Source: Novosphingobium panipatense (GTDB lineage: Bacteria > Pseudomonadota > Alphaproteobacteria > Sphingomonadales > Sphingomonadaceae). From it: DNA of 41,874 nt. Location: NCBI RefSeq assembly GCF_002149965.1, contig NZ_MSQB01000035.1, positions 1 through 41,874 of the forward strand, written 5' to 3'. The position numbers were made by a program, and so were the translations under genes. The notes below the pieces were generated by a model. The model searched no databases and was not told where the DNA came from. It saw only the letters and a program-made list of their open reading frames with translations. Below, in pieces: positions 27,757-36,452 of this stretch (its first letter is position 1; each line of letters opens with the position of its first letter).

Positions 27757-30299
27757 GCCGAGGCGCCATCCGATTGACCATCCCAACTGCGCTCCCGGCC
27801 GCCGGTATCACCCAGGATCTGTACGGGATCGATACCGGCGAGTTCACACACGGCTTCCAGCGGGCTGCGCCCGGCGCGCAGCAGCGCCTCGAAGGCGGCG
27901 ACCTCTCCCGGCGCTGATGTGTTGATCCAATAGCTGAAAGGATCGACGACCAGCCTCGCGATGCCGAGGCCAAGCGGCGAATCTATGAACACCTCGGAAT
28001 AGTTCGGCTTGGCGTTGCGGACCGATTTGAGGAGGTCGAGGACGAAGCCCGAATAGTCGAGGATCTTGTTGTCGACTGCCTTGTCGTAGGTCGAACCCTG
28101 CAGCAGGAACTTCGTCGCCGCGTTCTCGAGGATGACCTGGCCGGTGCCGCCGAAAAGCGTCAGATCGTTCATGCTCTGAAGGACGATGCCGAAGCTGCCC
28201 TGGTATTTGCGCGCCCGCCGATAGCCCTGACCGAAGGCCTCGGCGAGCCGCGAGAGATCCTGCCCGTCGCTGCGCGTCATGAACTGGGCGGCCTCGTCGC
28301 ACAGCACGAAGCGGGGACGGCCGCGATCGGAGAGATAAAGCTCCTGGGTAACGGCGTTGACCACGACCATGACGATGACGTTGAAGAGGTCGGGCAGCGC
28401 CTTCAACCGTTCGAGCTCGAGCACGACGAACTCGTCGCTGCGGATATCGAAGGTCGAGGGGCCGTTGAAGAAATGACCGTAGGCGCCCCCAGACCCGAAA
28501 TCGCGCAGGTTGAAGGCGAGCTCGCGCGCGACGGGCACGAGATGGTCGACGCGGTCGAGGTCCGAGACGGCGTTCTCGGGATAGCGCCCCAGCCATTCGC
28601 GCACCGCATCGATGCCGTCCTCGCCGCGCCCGCCATCGACGGTCCACTGCACGGCGGACTTGAGGAGATTCCACTGCGAGGTGGTAACGGGTTTGCGGGT
28701 GGCGGCATTGGCCATTTCCGCGACGATCGCGACCGCCATGGCGATCGCCGACTGCTTGTCCTCGCCGTCGAGCGCGAGCCCCATGTCGAAGGGGTTGAGG
28801 ACAAGGCGTTCCTCGCCGATGTCGATGTAGCGGCCCGAGCAAAGGGTGCAGAGCTTGCGATAGCTGCCGCCGATATCGATGATCCGGATGAGCGCGCCTT
28901 GCGCGTAATATTGCTGACACAGGTTGTTGAGCAGGAAGCTCTTGCCCGCGCCGGACTCGACCGAGACGATAAAGTTGTAGTTGTTGATCCTGGGATCGAA
29001 GAGGTCGAGCGTGATCAGCTGACCCTTGCGGCCGACGTAGAGGAGCGCCGGGCGCCCGCCCCCGCGAAAATCGGTCTGCACCGGCGCCATCAGCGTCGCG
29101 GTTTTCACCGGCATCCGGAAATCGCGCTCGAGCAGCTTCATCGTGCGCTTTTCAGGATAGAGCCCGAAAGGCAGGCTGGCGGCGAGCAGCACCGGTAGCA
29201 GATAGCTCTCCTCCTGGACCATGAAGGGTAGCGGTTCGGACTCCCACAGCCGCTTGGCGCGCGCCGCCATGTCGCGCGCCTGCGCGCTGTCGCGGCCCAG
29301 CACCCACATTGTCGGGATCACCGAGACAAACCGGCTGTTCGAGGCCTCGTCGAGGATCCAGCCGATCTCCTCGATCTGCTTGCCGACCTCGACCGCGAAG
29401 CTGCCCGCTGCCTTCTGCGCGGAAAGAATCTGCGCGCGCTTGTGGATCTCGAACTGCGAATGGTCGAACAGCACCGAGAGGCAGGAGAGGAACGGGCCGC
29501 CGATCTGGTCGCTGTCTTCGGCGCTCCCGCGCATGCCGCCCATCAGACGGTTCGCGCGCTCGGCGGTGATGCGCCGCGCGGGCGCCTTGGGCGTCAGGCA
29601 GCGTGCGACCTGGTTGCCGAGGAAAACTTCCGGCCCCTCGAAAAAGAGGTCCGGCCCTGCCTCGATGATCTGGCGCGCAACCGAGGGCGCGGGCATCCCG
29701 CCGACGCTGTCCTGCAGGAATACGCCGGGCGCGGGCGCGAACACACCGTTGAAGATCCGCCGGTAGAAACTGACAAGCTCCGATGGCGGCAGACGGCGGA
29801 TGCCCATCTTCGCCAGCTGTTCCTCGACCTGCCGGCGCAGATCGGCGCCCAGCTTCACTCGCGTCTTCACCGCGAGGAGCAGGCGGAAGTCGCGCACCGG
29901 GATACCGTGCAGGGAATCGAGCCCGCGGGTTCCGGCGCGCAAATAGTCTGCGGTCCGCCGCGCCGAGGCCTGCACCAGCGGATCGGGCCGGACCTTGAGG
30001 TCGAGGTAAGCATCGAGCGCGGGATCGATCAGCGGATCTGCAAAGGTGATGAGCTGCAGCACCGTGCCTTCGGGGAAGTGGATATTGAGCAGCCCAAGCA
30101 GCGCCTGCTGGACATGGGCGAACATGTAGGCGGCGGGAACGAGCTCCCAGGCCTGGCCCCAGCCATCGTCGATGCACAGGAACGCCTCTTCCTCCTCGAC
30201 CCAGGCCAGCATTGGCAGGAAGTCGGAATAGGCATCGCGCGTCACCGCCGCGCGCAGGCGCTGGTAGCTGAGGCCGCCCCGGGCATCCCGCGCGCTCAT
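27753..30299 (-). CDS. traC: TraC, F-type conjugation ATPase (VirB4 family)
   Basis: 848 residues (F TraC 876). The Walker A motif SGAGKS has its glycine at about 450 and Lys453, and the Walker B motif FVLCDEAAQF has Asp668-Glu669. The N-terminal TraC_F_IV region (FLPMLAWVEEEEAFLCIDDGWG) is typical. The later QGYRRARKYQGSFGIVLQSMNDL also fits VirB4 ATPases. It energises pilus assembly at the inner membrane. The start overlaps traV as ATGA. An intact gene with all key residues. Confidence 0.96.
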   Translation of the reverse strand: MSARDARGGLSYQRLRAAVTRDAYSDFLPMLAWVEEEEAFLCIDDGWGQAWELVPAAYMFAHVQQALLGLLNIHFPEGTVLQLITFADPLIDPALDAYLDLKVRPDPLVQASARRTADYLRAGTRGLDSLHGIPVRDFRLLLAVKTRVKLGADLRRQVEEQLAKMGIRRLPPSELVSFYRRIFNGVFAPAPGVFLQDSVGGMPAPSVARQIIEAGPDLFFEGPEVFLGNQVARCLTPKAPARRITAERANRLMGGMRGSAEDSDQIGGPFLSCLSVLFDHSQFEIHKRAQILSAQKAAGSFAVEVGKQIEEIGWILDEASNSRFVSVIPTMWVLGRDSAQARDMAARAKRLWESEPLPFMVQEESYLLPVLLAASLPFGLYPEKRTMKLLERDFRMPVKTATLMAPVQTDFRGGGRPALLYVGRKGQLITLDLFDPRINNYNFIVSVESGAGKSFLLNNLCQQYYAQGALIRIIDIGGSYRKLCTLCSGRYIDIGEERLVLNPFDMGLALDGEDKQSAIAMAVAIVAEMANAATRKPVTTSQWNLLKSAVQWTVDGGRGEDGIDAVREWLGRYPENAVSDLDRVDHLVPVARELAFNLRDFGSGGAYGHFFNGPSTFDIRSDEFVVLELERLKALPDLFNVIVMVVVNAVTQELYLSDRGRPRFVLCDEAAQFMTRSDGQDLSRLAEAFGQGYRRARKYQGSFGIVLQSMNDLTLFGGTGQVILENAATKFLLQGSTYDKAVDNKILDYSGFVLDLLKSVRNAKPNYSEVFIDSPLGLGIARLVVDPFSYWINTSAPGEVAAFEALLRAGRSPLEAVCELAGIDPVQILGDTGGRERSWDGQSDGASA

Positions 30300-30946
30300 G
30301 GCCGGCTCTCCGGTTCGAGGGTGCCGCGGCGTGCACCGGTGGCCGGCTCAGCGGTTCCTGCCGGATCGCTCTCGCGCGTGGTGCGCAGCACCGGCGGCGC
30401 GGGAATTCGGCCGCCGGGTTCGACGAGATAGTCGCCGACGACCCATGCGGGCCTGTCGACGATTGAATAGATGTAGCGCGGCATATAGAGGCGACCCGGC
30501 CGCTGCTTGTCGGCATAAGGCAGGATCAGCGTGCGCACCGTTCGCGAGGGTCGCAGCATCGGCGAGGAAGGGCTCTCGACCACTGCGCCAATGTTGGGCT
30601 GTGCGGGTCGGGCGGCGGCAGGAAGCTTCGTACCCCTGCGGTTGGAGGCAAGCGCCGCTGGGGCGTGTTGAGCAGCGGGTGGGGTGCGCTCGTCCATGGG
30701 GTGCGCCTTGTCGTGGACAAGCAACTTGCGATCGTTGGTGACGGCCGGATCCGATTTGGACGGCCTTCCGGCCAGCGCGTCGGCATAGGCCTGGTCGGGA
30801 TGGATGCACTGGCCATGGTCGCTGTTCTTGCAGGAGAACTTCTCGCGATAGGGCGACATCACCGAGCCGACCGCCGCGCAGCCTGTCAGGCACAGGCCAA
30901 TGAGGGGTAGGGGGAGAGCCAGCAATGCGGGACGTGGCATGGTCAT
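30296..30946 (-). CDS. traV: TraV, lipoprotein of the outer-membrane core
   Basis: 216 residues with a lipoprotein signal: hydrophobic PLIGLCLTGC, the lipobox Cys at about 23, then AAVGSVMSPYREKFSCKNSDHGQC, which is the TraV family opening with two further Cys residues. The middle is Pro/Ala-rich and the end basic. TraV (VirB7 role) anchors the TraK/TraB core in the outer membrane. GGAG nine bases upstream supports ATG 30946. Longer than F TraV (171) by the middle region. Confidence 0.85.
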   Translation of the reverse strand: MTMPRPALLALPLPLIGLCLTGCAAVGSVMSPYREKFSCKNSDHGQCIHPDQAYADALAGRPSKSDPAVTNDRKLLVHDKAHPMDERTPPAAQHAPAALASNRRGTKLPAAARPAQPNIGAVVESPSSPMLRPSRTVRTLILPYADKQRPGRLYMPRYIYSIVDRPAWVVGDYLVEPGGRIPAPPVLRTTRESDPAGTAEPATGARRGTLEPESRP

Positions 30947-30970
30947 GTTCTTGTCTCCGGTTGGCGAGGG

Positions 30971-32317
30971 TTAGAACTTGGCAGTGGCGCCGGGTTTGAT
31001 CTCGAGGGTGACACCCTCCTGGATCACCACGACGACGTCCTTGGCGGCGCCGACTTCGACGATGGGCCCCGCTTGCCGGGCGAGATCGAGGTAGAAGTCG
31101 GTGAGCTTGTCCGAGGACTTGGAAAGGCCCCCGGCGATGCCGGTCTTGGCGGCGTCCGCGGCATCGAGCGTGCGCACCGAGCCCAGTGCGGAGGTCGACG
31201 TGCTGCCGAAGGTGCTTTCGACCGATTGCGAAATGCCGCTGATGGTGCCGGCGATAAAAGCACGGGCGAGCGTCGCGCCGGCACGGGTCACCACCTTGCC
31301 CGACAGGCCTTTCTTGCCGTCGGTGTCGACGAAGAAGCCTTTGACCGGCTGATCGACCACCGAATGCTCGTCGAAATCGACGCAGGACAGCGAGACGAGC
31401 TGGATTTCCACCCGCTCCTTGGCGAGGCTGCCGGTGGCGTTGCCGATGACGAAGCAGCCGGCAAGGTTGGCCTTCACCTCATTTGGCAGCACCGCGGGCG
31501 CCTGGACCCTCGCGATGATCGGCTCCGGATTGCTCGTGGCGTCCCGGCTCGCCAGCGCGTCAATCCCGGTCAGGAGCCGCGCCTTCATGAAACCAGGCGG
31601 TAAATAGATCGTCCGATTCTTTTTTTTGGACGAGGCCGAGACGTCGGCCGCGCCCTGCGGGCCGCCCGTGCCAATGACCGCGCCGGTCGCCGAGCCGATC
31701 GCGCCGATCGTCTTCTCGACTGGCGGTGCGGGCGGCGCCACAGATACGGGCCCCGTCGGCGGTGCAGGCAATCTGTCGGCGTCTGCCGAGATGTCGCCCG
31801 TCTCGGGAGGATAGGGCAGGGCCGGAACGGTATCCGGCAGTGCGGGCGGCAGATCGCCATCGCTGCCCTGGGAAGCCGTAGGCGACTTGCTGCCGGGAAC
31901 CACCTTGCCTTCCTCGATGGCGCTGACCCGGTCTCCGAGCAGCTGCTGGCCGTCGAGCACTTTCTTGAGGTCGCCGCGCAGCTTCACCTCGAGGCTGTCG
32001 CCGCGTAGGCCCGCGCCCATGTTGAGCGAGGCGGCGGGATCGGCGCTCTTCACCTCTTCCTTGCGCCCGGAAGCCATATAGAGCGCGAACCCCAATGCAC
32101 CGACGGTGGCGGCGACCGCGAGCTGGCGCGCGCGCAGCTTCTGCTTCGCGGACAGCCGGTCCCACTGTGCTTTCCAGTCGGGGAGACCAAAAGCTGTGCC
32201 AATCCCGGCACGGGCCAGCGCATCCTCGCCTTCGCGCGCGGCCTGTTCGGCCAGGTGCGCCTGGTAGGCCGAACGCGGCTCAGGGGTGCCCGTGGCCTTG
32301 TCGTCCGGCCCGTTCAT
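30971..32317 (-). CDS. traB: TraB, core channel protein (VirB10 family)
   Basis: 448 residues from ATG 32317 (ATGA overlap with traK); a longer open frame upstream is only a shadow of traK. There is a cytoplasmic start of about 75 residues, one membrane segment (VAATVGALGFALYMA), a coiled-coil segment (LKKVLDGQQLLGDRVSAIEEGK), a Pro-rich spacer of about 80 residues, then the VirB10-type beta domain from IYLPPGFMKARLLTGIDALA to the C-terminus. It spans the periplasm and links TraK/TraV to the inner membrane. F TraB is 475 residues. A run of Lys/Ser (SSKKKNRT) before the beta domain is encoded by an A-rich stretch. Confidence 0.92.
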   Translation of the reverse strand: MNGPDDKATGTPEPRSAYQAHLAEQAAREGEDALARAGIGTAFGLPDWKAQWDRLSAKQKLRARQLAVAATVGALGFALYMASGRKEEVKSADPAASLNMGAGLRGDSLEVKLRGDLKKVLDGQQLLGDRVSAIEEGKVVPGSKSPTASQGSDGDLPPALPDTVPALPYPPETGDISADADRLPAPPTGPVSVAPPAPPVEKTIGAIGSATGAVIGTGGPQGAADVSASSKKKNRTIYLPPGFMKARLLTGIDALASRDATSNPEPIIARVQAPAVLPNEVKANLAGCFVIGNATGSLAKERVEIQLVSLSCVDFDEHSVVDQPVKGFFVDTDGKKGLSGKVVTRAGATLARAFIAGTISGISQSVESTFGSTSTSALGSVRTLDAADAAKTGIAGGLSKSSDKLTDFYLDLARQAGPIVEVGAAKDVVVVIQEGVTLEIKPGATAKF

Positions 32318-33096
32318 TGAACCGCTCCCCGGCGTACGACCACGAGGCGGGCGGTTTCTCCTGCGGCCAGGCGCACACGATCGAGGGTGATCGCGAAGAT
32401 ACGCTCCCCGAGACCGGCATCGACCAGCTGGCGTTCGTCGAGCACGATGGGCACAGCGGCCTGCAGCCGATATTCCGAGGCGGAGAGCCCGGTGCCTTCG
32501 ATGGCGATCCGGCGCTGCTCGGTCAGCGAAAGGGCGGGCAGAGACGCAAACCGTATCGCCACGCCCGATGGCGCGACCTCGCTGAAGGTCGCCGGGACAT
32601 GATCGTCGAGGAGCGCCATCGTCACCGAAACCGCGCGGTCCTCGTCGGCGAGCGCGGCGAGCAGGTCGCTGTTGGCCTGCGCGCGCTGGCGGGCGCCCGG
32701 CACAAGCAGCACGGTCTGCGCCGGGATTTCGGCCGGCTCGGCATAGAGCGGATAGGTCGCGCCGTTGCAGGTGACGAAGAATTCCGCAGGCTGGGTCACA
32801 TAGGTCCGCGTGACCTGGCCGGCATCGTCGACCTCGCGCGTCAGGAACTTGATCCAGGCGTCCGCGCCGCCCTTCTCCACGGCGAGGCCCTTCTCGGCCG
32901 AGAACTTGACGTCCTCGATCTCGCCGCCCTCGCACACGACATGATTGATGTCGCGGTTGGAGAGGCGGATATGGCTGGTCTGGTCCGGTAGGGCCTGGAT
33001 ACCCTGTGCCGATGCCGATGCCGGCGCTGCCAGGAGCAGCAGGCAGAGCATCGGGGCGCGGCGCAGCGACGCGCCGGGATCAGCGTGTTTCAGCAT
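32314..33096 (-). CDS. traK: TraK, secretin-like core protein (VirB9 role)
   Basis: 260 residues (F TraK 242). There is a signal peptide with hydrophobic MLCLLLLAAPASASA, then SNRDINHVVCEGGEIEDVKFSAEKG, which is typical TraK, beta-rich throughout. It forms the outer-membrane ring with TraV and TraB. The start overlaps the traE end by 17 bp and its end overlaps traB by 4 bp. Confidence 0.9.
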   Translation of the reverse strand: MLKHADPGASLRRAPMLCLLLLAAPASASAQGIQALPDQTSHIRLSNRDINHVVCEGGEIEDVKFSAEKGLAVEKGGADAWIKFLTREVDDAGQVTRTYVTQPAEFFVTCNGATYPLYAEPAEIPAQTVLLVPGARQRAQANSDLLAALADEDRAVSVTMALLDDHVPATFSEVAPSGVAIRFASLPALSLTEQRRIAIEGTGLSASEYRLQAAVPIVLDERQLVDAGLGERIFAITLDRVRLAAGETARLVVVRRGAVQ

Positions 33097-33715
33097 CGAA
33101 CTGTTCCTCGGAAAGACGGGTCAGCCAGAAGCGGCCATTCTCGATCCGGTAACCGATCCGCAGAACGCCCCGGAACTTGCGGATCACCCCGCCGATGACG
33201 CGGACTTTCTCGACCGGCACGAGGATCTCATGCGGCGTCCAGCGCACAGGCTGGTCACCCCGGATGTAAGTCGCGATCGACAGCGTCGGGTTATCGGCGA
33301 GCTCGTCGAGCACACCGTTCAGGCTGTCGCGCATCGCGCCGTAGGCGGACGGATGGACCAGCCCGAGAAGCTCCTGGAACTGGCGGTCGGCCGAATAGGC
33401 CGACCAGGTTCCCGACAGCGCGACGATGTTGCGCGTCATCGCGACGAGGTACGCTTCGGACGGCTTGCTGCCCGAGACGTAGAGGTCACCGGACGCGCCA
33501 AAGGGAACGACTACGGTGCGCGCGTTCTGGTTGGTCGTGTAAATGACCGCTCCCAGCACCACCGTGACGCCGAACAAGCCGCCCACCGCGACCTTGAGCA
33601 GCCGGTTCTCCTCGAAGAGGTTGGCCGAACCCTGCAGATAGCGATGGATGCCGAAACTCGCCGGTTTGCCCAGCAGCGGATCTTCGGCCTTTCGCTTGCG
33701 TGAGAGGATACCCAT
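33080..33715 (-). CDS. traE: TraE, F-type pilus assembly protein (VirB5/8 role)
   Basis: 211 residues from ATG 33715; an upstream extension is chance. One N-terminal membrane segment (LLKVAVGGLFGVTVVLGAVIYTT), then the family block VVVPFGASGDLYVSGSKPSEAYL, and a C-terminal soluble domain with VRWTPHEILVPVEKVRVIGGVIRKFRG. F TraE (188) has the same plan and acts in pilus assembly at the inner membrane. It lies 5 bp after traL. Confidence 0.9.
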   Translation of the reverse strand: MGILSRKRKAEDPLLGKPASFGIHRYLQGSANLFEENRLLKVAVGGLFGVTVVLGAVIYTTNQNARTVVVPFGASGDLYVSGSKPSEAYLVAMTRNIVALSGTWSAYSADRQFQELLGLVHPSAYGAMRDSLNGVLDELADNPTLSIATYIRGDQPVRWTPHEILVPVEKVRVIGGVIRKFRGVLRIGYRIENGRFWLTRLSEEQFDAETR

Positions 33716-33720
33716 CGCGC

Positions 33721-33987
33721 CTACTCGAAGAAGCGGGTCTGCGTCGGACCCGGATAGTGGGGGAAGGAGACCAGGCCCCAGCGCCAGGCGAGGTGGGACA
33801 GGTAGCCCCTGGGCTTGCTCCGCTTCCACGGGATGAAAAGGAGAAGGGCGGCGATGAGCGCCCAGCCGACAAATCCGCCCACGATCGCGGCCACGAAAAC
33901 GCTCGAGGTCGCGAGCAGGAACTCGTCCGATCCGAACCAAAGGATCTGGACCGGTCGATGCAGATATTGCGGAAGGCGCTCGTCCAT
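33721..33987 (-). CDS. traL: TraL, F-type pilus assembly membrane protein
   Basis: 88 residues from ATG 33987, with GGAGGAGAAGG before it. The opening MDERLPQYLHRPVQILWFGSDEF is typical of TraL, followed by two hydrophobic segments (about 25-40 and 42-55) and a basic, aromatic C-terminus. F TraL is 91 residues. It is the VirB3-like inner membrane partner of TraC and TraE. Confidence 0.92.
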   Translation of the reverse strand: MDERLPQYLHRPVQILWFGSDEFLLATSSVFVAAIVGGFVGWALIAALLLFIPWKRSKPRGYLSHLAWRWGLVSFPHYPGPTQTRFFE

Positions 33988-34119
33988 GTGCCCTTCTCCT
34001 CCTGCTTCATGACACCTTGCGAAGGTGTCGGTTTCCGGGGACCGACCATCGGCCCCCAGCACGGTGCCGGCGCGGGGCGGGCCTGGCGGATCAGCCAGGT
34101 GCGCTCCGCGCCCGGCGTC

Positions 34120-34434
34120 TCAGACGACCATCCCGAAAGTCTGGAGGATGGAATCCGCCTTGATCAGGCAGACGGCCGCGACGATGGTCGGGATGCCGAT
34201 CATGATGTTCGAGAAGAGGCGCGAGACGCCGAACAGGAAGGCGGCGACGCCGCCCACGAAGCCCAGCGGGCCCTTCACGCCCTTGTTCACGACGATATCG
34301 TAGATGTCGTAGCCGAGATCGCCCTGGGCCGGCGCCGAGAAGGCATGGGCCGGGCCGGCGATCAGGGCCATCACGCCCAAAGGGAGGCCGATATTCGCCG
34401 CCGCGAGAGCCTTGTTACCGAATGTACGCATCAT
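34120..34434 (-). CDS. traA: TraA, F-like propilin
   Basis: 104 residues from ATG 34434 (GGAG eight bases before; a second ATG follows at 34431). The leader of about 31 residues ends AHA before FSAPAQGDLG, then come two hydrophobic stretches (GPLGFVGGVAAFLFGVSRL and IMIGIPTIVAAVCLI) joined by a short basic-polar loop, the layout of F-type pilins. Mature length would be about 70. It leads the structural genes as in F. No traX (acetylase) or traQ is visible; an S26 peptidase is present instead, so maturation may differ from F. Confidence 0.85.
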   Translation of the reverse strand: MMRTFGNKALAAANIGLPLGVMALIAGPAHAFSAPAQGDLGYDIYDIVVNKGVKGPLGFVGGVAAFLFGVSRLFSNIMIGIPTIVAAVCLIKADSILQTFGMVV

Positions 34435-34630
34435 GGCATTGCTCCAAAGAGGAGCCGTCCGGACATTCGCCTGCCGGCATCGACGGGGATCGGTGTCGGC
34501 CGGGGCGTCGGTGGACGGCTCCATGAGCCCGCCGCCGCCGGCATCCTGGTTCACCCGCCCCGCCGGGATCGGCGCAGGCTGGATGCCCTCCGGAAAGAGA
34601 TCGTCGCTATCTGCGACGGTGCGTGCGAGC

Positions 34631-35581
34631 TCAGCGCGGCGCATCGGTCGCGGCCTTCGCCAGCGCGGGCTTCGTGTGCCGGTCGAGAAACGCCTCGAGC
34701 TCGGCCTGTTGGAAGCCCGAGATGAGCTTGCCGTCCGCGATGAGGGTCGGCGTTCCCGAGACGCCCACCTTGGCGACCAGTTCGGCGTCTGCGGCGACCT
34801 TGTCGCGACCTGCCGCGCACTGGCGCAGAACCGGCGGGGTCTGGCCCGAATAGGCGGCCCTGAACGCTGCCTCGCGATCGGGCGAGCACAGGATATGCTC
34901 TGCCTTGGCCGCTGCGGTCGGGTGGATGCCGCTCACGAAGAAGATGAGCCGCCGGACCGGCTTGCCTTCGGCTGCCTTGGCGTTCCAGTAGCGGTCGAGC
35001 GCCTGGCAGTAGGGGCAGTCGGGATCGGTGAACTCGATCACCGTCGGCGCGTCCACCGGACCGACCGCCAGCGCCTTGGCCGGATCGATCGCCTTCAGGC
35101 GCCGGCTCGCGCCCTGTTCCTGGGCAAGTGCGGTCAGATTGACGCCATTGCGATCGTAGACCGTGGCAAACAGCAGGTGTTCGCTCTGCGGCGCGAAATA
35201 GATGATCTTGCCGCCCGCGGTGGCCTGATAGAGCGGTCCTTCGACCGGTGCGGGACCGAAGTCCTCGAAGCGCAGGTTGGTGAAGGTCTGGTGTAACTGC
35301 TGCTCGGCTTCAGCCTGTGCGTTGGCCAGCGGGTCACCGTGAGCCTGCGTTCGCGCAGCATCTTGGGGCTCGGCCGCGACATGTTCCCGTGCACCGGCAT
35401 GGATGGGGACAGCCGACATGAACGCCAGCGCTGCGGCACCAGCCACGCTACCAAATAAACCCGGCCGCTTCGGCCATGACGAAGTCGTGGCTGAGTCTTT
35501 CCGCCGCGCCGTAGCGCGCCCGTTTCCGGACACGAGATGTAGCCTGACGGTCATCGCCAATTCACGAGGATTGTGGAACAT
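34631..35581 (-). CDS. DsbC-like thiol:disulfide isomerase
   Basis: 316 residues from ATG 35581 (AGGAGG nine bases before; a GTG at 35587 is also possible). After a polar start of about 40 residues there is a hydrophobic export segment (GSVAGAAALAFMSAVPIHAGA), a dimerisation-like domain, and a thioredoxin fold with CPYC at about 189-192 in EFTDPDCPYCQALDRY, and a cis-Pro loop in VSGTPTLIA. First gene of the transfer operon, it would help fold the many Cys-rich transfer proteins (TraN, TraU, TraH). DsbC genes at this place are common in F-like systems. About 200 bp without a gene separate it from traA. Confidence 0.88.
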   Translation of the reverse strand: MFHNPRELAMTVRLHLVSGNGRATARRKDSATTSSWPKRPGLFGSVAGAAALAFMSAVPIHAGAREHVAAEPQDAARTQAHGDPLANAQAEAEQQLHQTFTNLRFEDFGPAPVEGPLYQATAGGKIIYFAPQSEHLLFATVYDRNGVNLTALAQEQGASRRLKAIDPAKALAVGPVDAPTVIEFTDPDCPYCQALDRYWNAKAAEGKPVRRLIFFVSGIHPTAAAKAEHILCSPDREAAFRAAYSGQTPPVLRQCAAGRDKVAADAELVAKVGVSGTPTLIADGKLISGFQQAELEAFLDRHTKPALAKAATDAPR

Positions 35582-35720
35582 TGGCACACGCCTCCTTCTT
35601 CCGGCGCGTGCGATTCCGCGCGCCGGCTTTCGTCATGCGGTTCTGGCTGGGAGCGTGATTTGGGCTGCGCTCGCCTTCCCCGTGGTGATCGGATGGATGA
35701 AGGATGAAGCGAAGAAATAA
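35571..35720 (+). CDS. Possible small membrane protein (49 aa), divergent from the transfer operon
   Basis: A frame beginning TTG at 35571, with GAGGA directly before it, encodes a basic start (RLLLPARAIPRAGFRHA), one hydrophobic segment (VLAGSVIWAALAFPVVIGW) and a charged end, MKDEAKK. The sequence looks like a single-pass membrane peptide. The start codon spacing is poor and the 5' end overlaps the divergent DsbC-like gene, so it is uncertain. Confidence 0.3.
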   Translation: MWNIGTRLLLPARAIPRAGFRHAVLAGSVIWAALAFPVVIGWMKDEAKK

Positions 35721-35745
35721 CCCGCACAATAGGCAGGGTACTGAG

Positions 35746-35892
35746 ATGCCGGTTCGGAAATACAGTGCCGAAATCGGCACGTCAGTTCCGCTTTTCGTGC
35801 CCTACGACGTGGATTTTACCGTCTTGTCTGTGGGAGCGCTGTCGCACGACGGTTCGCTTCGATTGCGAATCAGCCAGGGAGCCTCGGCATGA
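35746..35892 (+). CDS. Hypothetical small protein (48 aa), coupled to next gene
   Basis: Begins MPVRKYSAEIG at ATG 35746 with AGGG seven bases before; an upstream ATG at 35704 would add 14 residues. It is beta-rich (TSVPLFVPYDVDFTVLSVGALSHDGSLRLRIS) with no signal or membrane segment. Its stop overlaps the next start as ATGA, so both are probably made together. No family recognised. It is divergent from the transfer operon and could be regulatory or an unrelated cargo. Confidence 0.5.
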   Translation: MPVRKYSAEIGTSVPLFVPYDVDFTVLSVGALSHDGSLRLRISQGASA

Positions 35893-36311
35893 GGACTTCG
35901 AGAACATACAAGCTGCAGCTCTCAGGGCAGGGCATCGATCAGTTCCTCGCCTGCCATTGCCGGGTTGCGCGCCTGGCGAAGGAATTCATCCCCTATGGCA
36001 TGACGCTCTATGTCGCCATGAGCCTGCTCGATGCGAGCGACCCGGCCGATATCGCTGCCGAGCTGGAATCCCCAGTGTGCAATGCCCTCGGTGGTTCCTC
36101 GAACCGCTTCGTGGGAACGACGTCACACCTTGCCGATCTTGTTGAGCAGGTTGGCGCGCGCCTTGCTGATAGTGGCCATTGTGGTCGATCCATAGCGACA
36201 TGGCGCCTTTATAATGCCGGGCTCAGTCTGCTGCTGAGTTCCGAGGACGGGGAGCTACAGGCAGCCTTTCGAAAAGCCGCCCAGACCATTCCGGTCCGGC
36301 GATCGCGCTGA
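35889..36311 (+). CDS. Hypothetical protein (140 aa), second of a pair
   Basis: Starts with an ATGA overlap with the 48-residue gene. It is a largely helical, soluble protein with scattered Cys (CHCR, NALG, GHCGRS) and no known motif: LSGQGIDQFLACHCRVARLAKEF, DPADIAAELESPVCN, LYNAGLSLLLSSEDGELQAAFRKAA. The pair lies between the transfer operon and the lasso regulators. It could be a toxin-antitoxin-like couple or part of either system; sequence alone cannot decide. Confidence 0.6.
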   Translation: MRTSRTYKLQLSGQGIDQFLACHCRVARLAKEFIPYGMTLYVAMSLLDASDPADIAAELESPVCNALGGSSNRFVGTTSHLADLVEQVGARLADSGHCGRSIATWRLYNAGLSLLLSSEDGELQAAFRKAAQTIPVRRSR

Positions 36312-36340
36312 TACCGACTATCTGTAGGGATTATTTGAAT

Positions 36341-36363
36341 AATGCTTTCACCATGAAAGCATT
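36341..36363 (+). promoter_or_regulatory. Perfect palindromic operator upstream of the regulator pair
   Basis: Ten-base arms, AATGCTTTCA (36341-36350) and TGAAAGCATT (36354-36363), are perfect inverted repeats around CCA. The core TTTCACCATGAAAGC occurs again at 37571-37585 in front of the lasso precursor. It lies just upstream of a possible promoter and 90 bp before the Xre-like gene, so it is probably a regulator binding site. Confidence 0.75.
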
Positions 36364-36369
36364 ACCGGA

Positions 36370-36398
36370 TTGACGTTTGGCGTAACGAACAACATTTT
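36370..36398 (+). promoter_or_regulatory. Possible sigma-70 promoter of the regulator genes
   Basis: TTGACG (36370-36375) is followed 17 bases later by CATTTT (36393-36398). The first hexamer is near-consensus, the second weak. The palindromic operator ends six bases before the -35 box, a location that suits an activator. Confidence 0.4.
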
Positions 36399-36452
36399 CT
36401 CTGAACTGGGCTGTGCACGGGAGCTTTGAGCCATTGGCAGGGAGATCTTGTC

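Noticed and set aside
32318..32935. Extension of traB by 206 residues
   Set aside because: It is the other frame of traK, Arg-rich and low in similarity; ATG 32317 overlaps the traK stop as ATGA.
36310..36320. GATACCGAC near 36310 as the second att site
   Set aside because: Only 9 bases match the 22-bp core and the tRNA part is missing; probably chance.
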